NCBI GenBank assembly: GCA_945872035.1
Contig: CAMBYA010000186.1
Span: 1-5,540 of the forward strand
Direction of reading: 5' to 3'
DNA length: 5,540 bases
Origin: Rhizobium sp. Q54
GTDB lineage: Bacteria > Pseudomonadota > Alphaproteobacteria > SMXS01
Translations under genes and position numbers: made by a program
Shown here: positions 1 through 5,472 of the stretch, piece after piece
How positions within the stretch are numbered: the stretch's first letter is position 1
How the letters are laid out: each line of letters begins with the position of its first letter
The notes under the pieces: model-generated
Told to the model about the DNA's origin: nothing
The model's input: the letters and a program-made list of their open reading frames with translations, nothing else
Databases searched by the model: none

Positions 1-335
1 GCCGCGCCGCGGATCGGGTCGACGATCCTGTGCGTCGACGTCGCAACCCGGGACAAGGGACGCGCCGGCACATAGGGATCGGTCTGTCGCGGACCGGCGC
101 AGGCCAGCCCCTTGCGCCGCAGCGCGGCGACCGACCGGCGTCTCGTCAGCCGTGCGAAGATCCGCGCCGGCGTATGGACCGATACCCCGTCCTGACCAAG
201 GCTGCGCAACAAACGCAAATAAGCAGGCCCCCATGTCTCACGCGCGGCAAAATCCCCGTTTCGATTCGCGCTGGCCCTAGCGTAGGGGCATCTTGCATAG
301 TGCCGCGACAATTTTCACGGAAACGGGAGATCGAC
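1..335. other. Left-edge region without a confident gene
   Basis: No convincing gene is seen here. The + frame of the CoA transferase stays open back to about position 30, but that extension is arginine/proline-rich and lacks family similarity. Two edge-running frames are possible fragments: a + frame ending at a TAG at 73-75 (24 codons, reading ILCVDVATRDKG), and a minus frame open from the stop at 317-315 to base 1 (about 105 codons, no ATG, reading SVHTPARIFARLT and PYVPARPLSRVATS). Neither resembles a family I recognise, and they overlap in antisense, so at most one is real. The region also holds short inverted repeats: 18-24/33-39 (7 bp), 95-103/110-119 (9 bp with one bulge) and 275-279/283-287 (5 bp). 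No good sigma70 promoter for the downstream gene was found by eye. Confidence 0.4.
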
Positions 336-1538
336 ATGCCGGGAGTGCTGGACGGCGTCAGGGTGCTGGATTTCGGCCGCTACATCGCCGGACCGTACTG
401 CGCCACCTTGCTGGGCTATCTGGGCGCCGAGGTGATCCGGGTGGAGAAGATCGACGGCGGCGAGGACCGCTACGTCTATCCGCTGTTCTGGAACGAGGAC
501 GGCTCGGAAGGCGAAGGCAGCATCTTCATGCAGGTCGGCGTCAACAAGAAGTCGGTGACGCTCAACCCGGCCAAGCCGGAAGGCCGCGAGATCGTGAAGA
601 AGCTGGTCGCGACCGCCGACGTGGTCGTCGCCAACCTGCCCATGCCGGCCATGAAGTCGCTGGGCCTGGACTATGACGCGCTCGTGCAGATCAAGCCGGA
701 CATCATCCTGACCAGCATCTCGACCTTCGGACCGACCGGACCCTACGCCAATCGCGGCGGCTTCGACGGCATCGGCCAGGTGATGTCGGGCGCGGCGTGG
801 TTCACCGGCACCATCGGCAACCCGGTAAAGTCGAACGCGCCCTGGGTGGATTTCGGCACCGCCCTGTCGAGCGCCTTCGGCACCCTGGCCGCGATCATGC
901 ACCACAAGGCCACCGGCGAAGGCCAGGAAGTCGGCGGCGCGCTGCTGCGCACAGGCATGACCCTGATGAACGGCCTGCTGATGGAACAGGCGGTGTTGAA
1001 CATCAACCGCACGCCCAGCGCCAACCGGGTGCAGACCTCGGCGCCGTCCGACATCTTCAAGACGAAGGACGGCCACATCCTCACCCACACCGTCGGTGAC
1101 GCCCTGTTCGCCCGCTGGGCCCGGATGATGGGCGAGGAAGAGAAATGGGTGAACGACCCGCGCTTGCAGTCCGACCAGACCCGCGGCGACAACGGCACCG
1201 TGATCGGCGCGCGCATGGCCCAGTGGTGCGCCGAGCGGACCACCGACGAGGCCATCGCCCTGTGCGAGGAATTCGGCGTGCCGGCCGGCCCGGTGCTGAC
1301 GCCCACCCAGGCGCTGGCCGACCCGCAGGTGCAGGCCATGGGCGACCTCTACCCCATGCAGGTGCGCGGCGCCGACGTGACCGCGCCGGTCGCCGGCCCG
1401 CCCTTCCACCTGTCGAGGACGCCCGGCCTGATGGCCGAAAGCGCGCCGTCGCTGGGCCAGCATACCGATGAGATCATGCACGAGCTGGGCTATGGCGAGA
1501 GCGAGATCGCCGGCCTGCGGGCCAGGCGGATCATCTAG
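336..1538 (+). CDS. CaiB/BaiF family (class III) CoA transferase
   Basis: This 400-residue cytoplasmic enzyme is predicted to move CoA between an acyl-CoA and a free carboxylate through an aspartyl-CoA thioester, as formyl-CoA transferase and CaiB do. The N-terminus (residues 4-40, LDGVRVLDFGRYIAGPYC then LGAEVIRVEK) is the classic Rossmann-type opening of the family. FGPTGPY is at 131-137. Asp172, in WVDFGTAL, aligns with the catalytic Asp of the family. The GxGQ motif at 194-197 is followed by EVGGALL, where many members have a V-D-x-S-L sequence. The length is normal (about 400). The ATG at 336 was chosen because GGGAGA at 325-330 lies 5 nt upstream and homology begins there; the 102-codon upstream extension looks non-coding. 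The next gene starts 58 bp downstream on the same strand. Substrate unknown; it may activate or swap CoA on an intermediate of the neighbouring oxygenase pathway (inference). Confidence 0.92.
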   Translation: MPGVLDGVRVLDFGRYIAGPYCATLLGYLGAEVIRVEKIDGGEDRYVYPLFWNEDGSEGEGSIFMQVGVNKKSVTLNPAKPEGREIVKKLVATADVVVANLPMPAMKSLGLDYDALVQIKPDIILTSISTFGPTGPYANRGGFDGIGQVMSGAAWFTGTIGNPVKSNAPWVDFGTALSSAFGTLAAIMHHKATGEGQEVGGALLRTGMTLMNGLLMEQAVLNINRTPSANRVQTSAPSDIFKTKDGHILTHTVGDALFARWARMMGEEEKWVNDPRLQSDQTRGDNGTVIGARMAQWCAERTTDEAIALCEEFGVPAGPVLTPTQALADPQVQAMGDLYPMQVRGADVTAPVAGPPFHLSRTPGLMAESAPSLGQHTDEIMHELGYGESEIAGLRARRII

Positions 1539-1540
1539 CT

Positions 1541-1569
1541 ATGACGCCGGCCGCTCCAGAGGCTAGAAT
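1541..1569 (+). promoter_or_regulatory. Candidate sigma70 promoter for the VOC-Rieske pair
   Basis: ATGACG at 1541-1546 (4/6 to TTGACA) and TAGAAT at 1564-1569 (5/6 to TATAAT) are separated by exactly 17 bp, in the 58-bp gap after the CoA transferase stop. Transcription would begin near 1576, leaving a short leader with the Shine-Dalgarno site. If it is real, the VOC and oxygenase genes can be expressed without the CoA transferase. It was found by eye, and alphaproteobacterial promoters are variable. Confidence 0.4.
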
Positions 1570-1582
1570 GGCGCGGACGCAA

Positions 1583-1592
1583 GGGGAGAAGG
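1583..1592 (+). promoter_or_regulatory. Strong Shine-Dalgarno site of the VOC gene
   Basis: GGGGAGAAGG ends 4 nt before the ATG at 1597 and fixes that start. The same 10-mer stands before the amidohydrolase start on the other strand (4692-4683). Confidence 0.7.
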
Positions 1593-1596
1593 CATC

Positions 1597-1965
1597 ATGA
1601 ACGTTGAACTGCTCGACCATGTGACGCTCAACACGCGGCATCTCGACGACTGCATCCGGTTCTACAGCGAGGTGCTGGGCATGGAGAACGGCCCCCGGCC
1701 CGACTTCGGCTTTCCCGGCGCCTGGATGTACCTGGAAGGCCGGCCGGTGGTGCACATCATGGCCATGGACAACGCGCGCGGCGGCACCAGCGGTCCCATC
1801 GACCACATCGCCTTCCGCTGCAAGGGCTTCGACGAGGTCAAGGCGCGGCTGCTCGAGGCCGGCTACACGCCCGGCCAGAACGTGGTCGCCGACTTCAAGA
1901 TCAAGCAGCTCTACATCGACGACCCGGACGGCGTGAAGATCGAGCTGAACTTCGTCGGGGAATAG
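1597..1965 (+). CDS. VOC (glyoxalase/bleomycin-resistance/dioxygenase) family protein
   Basis: This is a 122-residue protein with one VOC unit of two beta-alpha-beta-beta-beta modules. Module 1 begins LLDHVTLNTRHLDDCIRFYSEVLG (residues 5-28); module 2 begins with PIDHIAFRC (67-75) and ends YIDDPDGVKIEL (106-117), a hallmark of the superfamily. Likely metal ligands are His8, Glu47, His70 and Glu116, the usual H-E-H-E pattern, so it is probably a functional metalloenzyme working as a homodimer. Family members act as glyoxalases, epimerases, extradiol dioxygenases or thiol transferases, and sequence alone does not separate these here. It is shorter than two-domain extradiol dioxygenases. The start is set by a strong Shine-Dalgarno site. 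The Rieske gene follows after 31 bp, so the two are almost certainly co-transcribed, and the protein may process the oxygenase product (inference). Confidence 0.92.
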   Translation: MNVELLDHVTLNTRHLDDCIRFYSEVLGMENGPRPDFGFPGAWMYLEGRPVVHIMAMDNARGGTSGPIDHIAFRCKGFDEVKARLLEAGYTPGQNVVADFKIKQLYIDDPDGVKIELNFVGE

Positions 1966-1996
1966 GGCCGCCGAGCGCACCCACGGAAGGCAATCC

Positions 1997-3259
1997 ATGT
2001 CGAACATGCAACTGGACCTCGACGCGATCGAGGCGCTGAACCGGCGGCTGATCCGGGCCATGGACTATGAGAAGGGCCGCGGCGGCCCGCCCGACGGCTT
2101 CCCTGCCCTGCCCGAGATTCCCGGCGGCCGCTATACCGATCCGGCGTTCCTCGAGGCCGAATGGCAGGCGCTGTGGAAGCGCAGCTGGCTCTATGCCTGC
2201 CATGCCGACGAGCTGGCCAATCCCGGCGACTACATGCTGTGGAAGAACACCGGCTCGCCGATCCTGATCGTGCGCGGCGAGGATGGCGTGATCCGCGCCT
2301 TCTACAACACCTGCCGCCACCGCGGCGCGCCCGTGGTGATGGACGATGCCGGCAACGCGCGCGGGCTGGTCTGCTCCTATCATGGCTGGACCTACAATCT
2401 GCAGGGCGAGCTGCTGAACCTGCGCGACAGGCGCGACTTCGTCGACCTCGACATGTCGTGCCGCTCGCTGATCCCGGTGCGCTGCGAGCAGCTCGGCAAA
2501 TGGGTGTTCGTCAGCGAGGATCCCGAGATCGAACCTTTGCTGGACTATCTCGGCCCGCTGGTGCCCCAGCTGATGCAGTTCCAGCCTGACAGGATGCGCT
2601 TCGTCGAGAAACACGGCTTCGACATCGCCTGCAACGTCAAGGTGATGATGGACGCCTTCCTCGAGACCTATCACGTCAAGTCGATCCACCAGCACACCGT
2701 CGACCGCTTCATCGACTCGCGCGGCACGGCGATCATGCTGTGGGACAACGGCCATTCGCTGATGTGCACGCCCAATCGCCGCGAAGGCTGGCGCGATCCG
2801 GGCACCGTCGGCCTCAAGCACATGGACACGGTGACCGACGTCCCGCGCATCCATAATCTGTCGTTCAACGTCTACCCGAACCTGATCTCGCCGCCGCATG
2901 CCTCGGGCGTGCCGATCCTGACCTTCTGGCCCACCGGGCCGAACACCATGCGGGTGGAATGCCACTGGTTCTCGCCCGACTGGGGCGACGGGCCGATCCC
3001 GGAGGTGTGGCACACCCGCATCGCCAATTTCGACCGGATCCTGTTCGAGGACACGCAGTTTGCGCCGTTCATCCAGCAATCCACCGAATCGCCGGGCTTC
3101 GAGGGCGTGCTGCTGAGCTACCAGGAGCGCCGCATCTATCACTGGCACGAGGAACTGGACCGCCGCATCCGCGCGGCCGGCGTCGCCGTGCCGGAAGAGC
3201 TGATGATCGAGCCCATGATGGGCCCGTGGCGCGACGGCGCGAAGCAGCCGGCGGAGTAG
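1997..3259 (+). CDS. Rieske [2Fe-2S] non-haem iron oxygenase, alpha (catalytic) subunit
   Basis: This 420-residue cytoplasmic oxygenase uses a Rieske cluster to feed electrons to a mononuclear iron that activates O2. The Rieske motif is complete: Cys106-x-His108, then 17 residues, then Cys126-x2-His129 (CRHRG and CSYHGW). The C-terminal catalytic domain has His226 and His231 in ETYHVKSIH and a likely third iron ligand, Asp352, in FEDTQF. The residue that bridges the two centres is Glu223, where naphthalene dioxygenase has Asp205; Glu here is known from CntA and many related oxygenases. The ATG at 1997 has GGAAGG at 1985-1990. The length is typical. No classical beta subunit, ferredoxin or reductase is adjacent. 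Hydroxylation, dealkylation or another oxidation are all possible, so I name no substrate. It is the last gene of the + strand unit. Confidence 0.95.
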   Translation: MSNMQLDLDAIEALNRRLIRAMDYEKGRGGPPDGFPALPEIPGGRYTDPAFLEAEWQALWKRSWLYACHADELANPGDYMLWKNTGSPILIVRGEDGVIRAFYNTCRHRGAPVVMDDAGNARGLVCSYHGWTYNLQGELLNLRDRRDFVDLDMSCRSLIPVRCEQLGKWVFVSEDPEIEPLLDYLGPLVPQLMQFQPDRMRFVEKHGFDIACNVKVMMDAFLETYHVKSIHQHTVDRFIDSRGTAIMLWDNGHSLMCTPNRREGWRDPGTVGLKHMDTVTDVPRIHNLSFNVYPNLISPPHASGVPILTFWPTGPNTMRVECHWFSPDWGDGPIPEVWHTRIANFDRILFEDTQFAPFIQQSTESPGFEGVLLSYQERRIYHWHEELDRRIRAAGVAVPEELMIEPMMGPWRDGAKQPAE

Positions 3260-3324
3260 GCGAGCGTTACTCGAATATTGACGGGCTGCCGGGACGTCAG
3301 ATCTTGATGCAGGTCGCTCTCTGT

Positions 3325-3397
3325 CCGTGTCCCTGAGCTTGTCGAAGGGCCTGCACGAACACCGGTGCAAGGCCCTTCGACAAGCTCAGGGACACGG
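3325..3397. repeat. Dispersed-type palindromic repeat / probable bidirectional terminator
   Basis: The left arm 3325-3352 is perfectly complementary to 3370-3397 (28 bp). The pairing then continues through 3353-3356/3365-3368 after a single unpaired base (3369), leaving an 8-nt loop. The core CCTGAGCTTGTCGAAGGG is a sequence I recognise as a common dispersed intergenic repeat in alphaproteobacteria and some other GC-rich bacteria. It lies in the 201-bp gap between the convergent oxygenase and amidohydrolase genes, where such a stem could stop transcription from both sides; there is no clear T-run, so it is not a textbook intrinsic terminator. The short open frames across it (reading LSLSKG or ALRQAQGHG) are by-products of the repeat. 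Confidence 0.85.
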
Positions 3398-3460
3398 TGA
3401 AGAGTGTGTCTTGCCCCGCGATGGGTGCGGTGCGGGCACCCAGGTCGCCCCGGGAAGCCC

Positions 3461-4678
3461 CTACTCGGCCGCCATCGCCCGCTGCGGGACGGGCAGCTGG
3501 CCGCTGACGACCTCGCCGCCCTTGATCACGGTCACGATCCGCGCCGGGTCCAGCAGCACCCTGATGTCCACCGACGGGTCGCCGTCGACGATCACCATGT
3601 CGGCCAGCTTGCCGGGCTCGATGGTGCCCAGGTCCGGGATGCCGGTCATCTCGCCGCCGAACTTGGTGGCCCAGCGGATCGCGTCGAGCGGGCTGATGCC
3701 GACCTGCTCCACATAGCACACCAGTTCCTTCGAATAGTCGCCGTGCGGCGCCATGTCGAAGAAGCCGAAATCGTCGCCGGGCACGAACTTCACGCCGCGC
3801 GCATTGGCCTCCGGCACCTTCTTGCGCATGTATTCGAAGTCTTCCTCGTCATAATACTCGGCGCCGTCCAGCGTCCTGTCGTCCTTCGACAGCCACGGCG
3901 TGTACATGCTGGGCAGCACGAACCGGTTGTTGGCGATCAGCGCGTCGATCACCTCGTCGGTCATCCAGTCCGCGTGGTCGATGATGTCGACCCCGGCCTC
4001 GATGCACTTCATCACCTGGGCCGCGCCGCAGACATGGGCCCGCGTCCGCGCGCCCCGCTCGTGCGCCGCGTCCGAGGCGGCCTTCAGCTCCTCGAACGTC
4101 ATCTCGCGGCAGCTGCGCATGGCGTGGCCCTGCGCGGCGAACAGCTTGACGATCCTGGCGCCGCGCTCGATCTCGCGGATCGCCGCGTCGCGGAAGTCGT
4201 CCGGGCCCCAGCATTTCAGCCATGGCACGCCCTCGGCCGGCTCGTCCTCGGTGACCTTGGGCGACAGCGCCCGGCTCGAGGGGATCAGCCGCGGCCCGGT
4301 GACCATGCCGGAGTCGATCGCCTCGGCCAGCCGGCCGTCGACGTCGTAGAACGTGCCCGCGCCCACCAGGCTGGTATAGCCGGCCCGCAGCGCCTTCTGG
4401 GTGTTGGCCAGCGCATACAGCGCCGTCTGGCTCGCCGGCGCGCTCATGCCGATCTTGTTCTCGCCGCCCATGCTGTAGGCGGCATGGTAATGGCCGCTGA
4501 CCATGCCCGGCATCAAGGTCATGCCGTGCAGGTCGACGACCGTGTCGCCGGCACGCGGCGCGGCGTTGCCGGCGGTCACCTCGGTGACGCGGTCGCCCTC
4601 GACGACGATGGTGGTGTCCGGCCGCGACGGCTTGTCGCCGTCGAGCAGGTTGGCGTTGCGGAATACGGTGCGGCCCAT
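3461..4678 (-). CDS. Metal-dependent amidohydrolase (imidazolonepropionase/prolidase-like, COG1228 type)
   Basis: This 405-residue predicted cytoplasmic hydrolase has the amidohydrolase layout: N-terminal beta-sandwich strands (FRNANLLDG, then IVVEGDRVTEV), a TIM barrel, and the returning sandwich (GTIEPGKLADMVIVDGDP, about 351-368). Metal-site residues are visible: His63-x-His65 in SGHYHAAY, Lys178 in RIVKLFAA (the position carboxylated in binuclear members), His215 in TRAHVCG, His235 in IDHADW and Asp303 in PGDDFG. Family members cleave amides, cyclic ureas, dipeptides or esters; the substrate here is unknown. The frame is open for 35 more codons upstream, but the start at 4678 is favoured by GGGGAGAAGG just before it and by where homology begins. 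The SnoaL-like gene lies 117 bp upstream on the same strand, with a candidate promoter between them. Confidence 0.93.
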   Translation of the reverse strand: MGRTVFRNANLLDGDKPSRPDTTIVVEGDRVTEVTAGNAAPRAGDTVVDLHGMTLMPGMVSGHYHAAYSMGGENKIGMSAPASQTALYALANTQKALRAGYTSLVGAGTFYDVDGRLAEAIDSGMVTGPRLIPSSRALSPKVTEDEPAEGVPWLKCWGPDDFRDAAIREIERGARIVKLFAAQGHAMRSCREMTFEELKAASDAAHERGARTRAHVCGAAQVMKCIEAGVDIIDHADWMTDEVIDALIANNRFVLPSMYTPWLSKDDRTLDGAEYYDEEDFEYMRKKVPEANARGVKFVPGDDFGFFDMAPHGDYSKELVCYVEQVGISPLDAIRWATKFGGEMTGIPDLGTIEPGKLADMVIVDGDPSVDIRVLLDPARIVTVIKGGEVVSGQLPVPQRAMAAE

Positions 4679-4682
4679 GGCC

Positions 4683-4692
4683 CCTTCTCCCC
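4683..4692 (-). promoter_or_regulatory. Shine-Dalgarno site deciding the amidohydrolase start
   Basis: Read on the minus strand this is GGGGAGAAGG, ending 4 nt before the ATG at 4678. It argues against the longer frame starting at 4783 and matches the site before the VOC gene. Confidence 0.65.
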
Positions 4693-4718
4693 GTTGATCG
4701 GAGGCGATCTCACATCCG

Positions 4719-4747
4719 AGTCTAGAATTGTTCGGACGCCCATTCAA
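4719..4747 (-). promoter_or_regulatory. Candidate sigma70 promoter of the amidohydrolase
   Basis: On the minus strand TTGAAT (4747-4742, 4/6 to TTGACA) and TAGACT (4724-4719, 4/6 to TATAAT) are separated by exactly 17 bp. Transcription would start near 4712 and give a leader of about 34 nt. This would let the amidohydrolase be expressed independently of the SnoaL-like gene upstream. The region overlaps the near-repeat shared with the VOC promoter region. Confidence 0.4.
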
Positions 4748-4765
4748 TCGCGCAGGCTGCGCGAT
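4747..4765. repeat. Perfect 8-bp inverted repeat, 3-nt loop
   Basis: ATCGCGCA (4747-4754) and TGCGCGAT (4758-4765) form a perfect stem around GGC. It touches the upstream edge of the candidate -35 box of the amidohydrolase. It could be an operator or, as RNA, half of a terminator for the SnoaL-like gene; there is no T-run after it. Confidence 0.55.
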
Positions 4766-4774
4766 GACCTTGCG

Positions 4775-4794
4775 TTCGATCAACCATGATCGAA
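4775..4794. repeat. Perfect 8-bp inverted repeat directly after the SnoaL-like stop
   Basis: TTCGATCA (4775-4782) and TGATCGAA (4787-4794) flank a 4-nt loop, one base beyond the stop codon at 4798-4796 on the minus strand. It is a 20-bp palindrome of a size suited to a dimeric regulator, or an RNA stem at the 3' end of the SnoaL-like message. Confidence 0.55.
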
Positions 4795-4795
4795 A

Positions 4796-5224
4796 TCAGC
4801 TGTAGTCGAACTTCTGGCCGCTCAAATCCACCGGGCCCTGGTACAGGCGCGAATAGCGGCGCGACTTGAACTTCCACTCGCCGTCCTCGCGCACGACCTC
4901 GTCGTTGTAGCAGCCATAGACGCGGAACGAGGTGCCGTCATTGGTGCCGAGGATTTCGGTGACGTAGGACCGGCAGGTGCCCTTGTCGCCGTTCACATTG
5001 ACGATGGCCGGCTGGACCAGGAACACCGCGAACGGAAAGCCGGCCATGGCCCCTTCCCACACCTTGCGGATCTCGTCGCGCCCGCGCACCGGCTCCTCGC
5101 GCAGGTACCACTCGCCGTCCTTCGCCCAGGTGGCCGACCAGTCGTCGGCATTGTGGCGCATCACCGCGTCGGCATAGCGCTGCGGCAGCATCTGGATTTC
5201 GAGAATGTCCTCGGCAACGCTCAT
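4796..5224 (-). CDS. SnoaL-like / NTF2-like domain protein
   Basis: This 142-residue protein fits the SnoaL_4-type NTF2-like family, a curved alpha+beta barrel. Helix 1 and the following turn (residues 5-30, ILEIQMLPQRYADAVMRHN, then DDW) and the end (GCYNDEVVREDGEWKFKSRR, 104-123) are typical, as is GRDEIRKVW (48-56). Family members include isomerases, dehydratases, polyketide cyclases and the beta subunits of Rieske ring-hydroxylating oxygenases. The mid-barrel segment where many catalytic relatives have a His reads FAVFLVQPAI (residues 65-74) and has none, so a structural or binding role is possible. The ATG at 5224 has GGGGAG 6 nt upstream. It is first in the minus-strand unit, ahead of the amidohydrolase. 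Given the Rieske alpha subunit facing it, a beta-subunit-like partner role is a reasonable but untested guess; at 142 residues it is somewhat short for a classical beta subunit. Confidence 0.88.
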   Translation of the reverse strand: MSVAEDILEIQMLPQRYADAVMRHNADDWSATWAKDGEWYLREEPVRGRDEIRKVWEGAMAGFPFAVFLVQPAIVNVNGDKGTCRSYVTEILGTNDGTSFRVYGCYNDEVVREDGEWKFKSRRYSRLYQGPVDLSGQKFDYS

Positions 5225-5343
5225 CGTCGTCTCCCCGTCATGGATGAATGTTTTCGGGCGAGGACGTTAGCGCACCCGGCGCGCTTGTTCCAGCCTTCAG
5301 CATCGCAAGTCGCATATGGGGCAGTCTCGCCCGCTGCTTTCTT
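5225..5343. other. Non-coding region upstream of the SnoaL-like gene
   Basis: This stretch has no supported gene. On the minus strand TGGAAC (5292-5287) and TAACGT (5269-5264) are 17 bp apart and form a weak candidate promoter for the SnoaL-like gene (3/6 and 4/6 to consensus), with a leader of roughly 30-35 nt. Nothing better was found by eye. Confidence 0.3.
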
Positions 5344-5363
5344 GTCACCCCGGACTTGTTCCC
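5344..5363. repeat. REP-like half site, apparently truncated
   Basis: GTCACCCCGGACTTGTTCCC resembles the left half of the GTCAyCCCCGGA...TCCGGGG palindromes scattered in alphaproteobacterial genomes. The expected right arm (TCCGGGG...) is absent after 5362. One reading is that an IS110-type element is inserted in the repeat; another is simple decay. Confidence 0.35.
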
Positions 5364-5371
5364 ATAGGCGT

Positions 5372-5446
5372 CAACTTAGCGTTCGCACGCTCTGAAGTTG
5401 TCATCCCCGACACTAGTCGAGCCCGCGAACCGGCAGGTTCGCGGCT
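5372..5446 (-). ncRNA. Candidate structured RNA (bridge-RNA-like) next to the transposase end
   Basis: On the minus strand, within 30-100 nt after the transposase stop, two stems are seen. The first (5444-5436 with 5431-5423) is a perfect 9-bp stem closed by the 4-nt loop TGCC; two more pairs follow after a one-base bulge. The second (5400-5372) has CAACTT/AAGTTG (6 bp), a 3-nt bulge, AGCGT/ACGCT (5 bp) and a GCGA loop, which is a GNRA tetraloop. IS110-family elements encode a bridge RNA in a non-coding end; in the IS1111 group it lies downstream of the transposase gene. Position and structure fit, but the boundary of the element and any transcript are unknown, so this is a hypothesis. Confidence 0.3.
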
Positions 5447-5472
5447 GCGAGACTTGCGATCGGGCAACTGTG

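Noticed and set aside
30..335. 102-codon N-terminal extension of the CoA transferase frame
   Set aside because: It is rich in Arg, Pro and Gln with no family similarity; a good Shine-Dalgarno site and the start of homology both point to the ATG at 336.
315..1481. Long minus frame opposite the CoA transferase
   Set aside because: It is an antisense shadow of a GC-rich gene, rich in His, Gly, Arg and Ala, with no domain pattern.
1901..3370. 489-codon minus frame opposite the Rieske gene
   Set aside because: It is an antisense shadow; the + strand has complete Rieske and iron-site motifs.
3327..3716. Open frames starting in the palindrome (LSLSKG type)
   Set aside because: They arise from translating the dispersed repeat and then run antisense to the amidohydrolase.
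4679..4783. 35-codon upstream extension of the amidohydrolase
   Set aside because: It runs through the candidate promoter and one inverted repeat, has no Shine-Dalgarno site as good as that at 4692-4683, and does not look like family sequence.
3404..4789. 461-codon + frame opposite the amidohydrolase
   Set aside because: Composition is dominated by Arg, Val, His and Ala repeats typical of antisense reading; the minus strand has full metal-site motifs.
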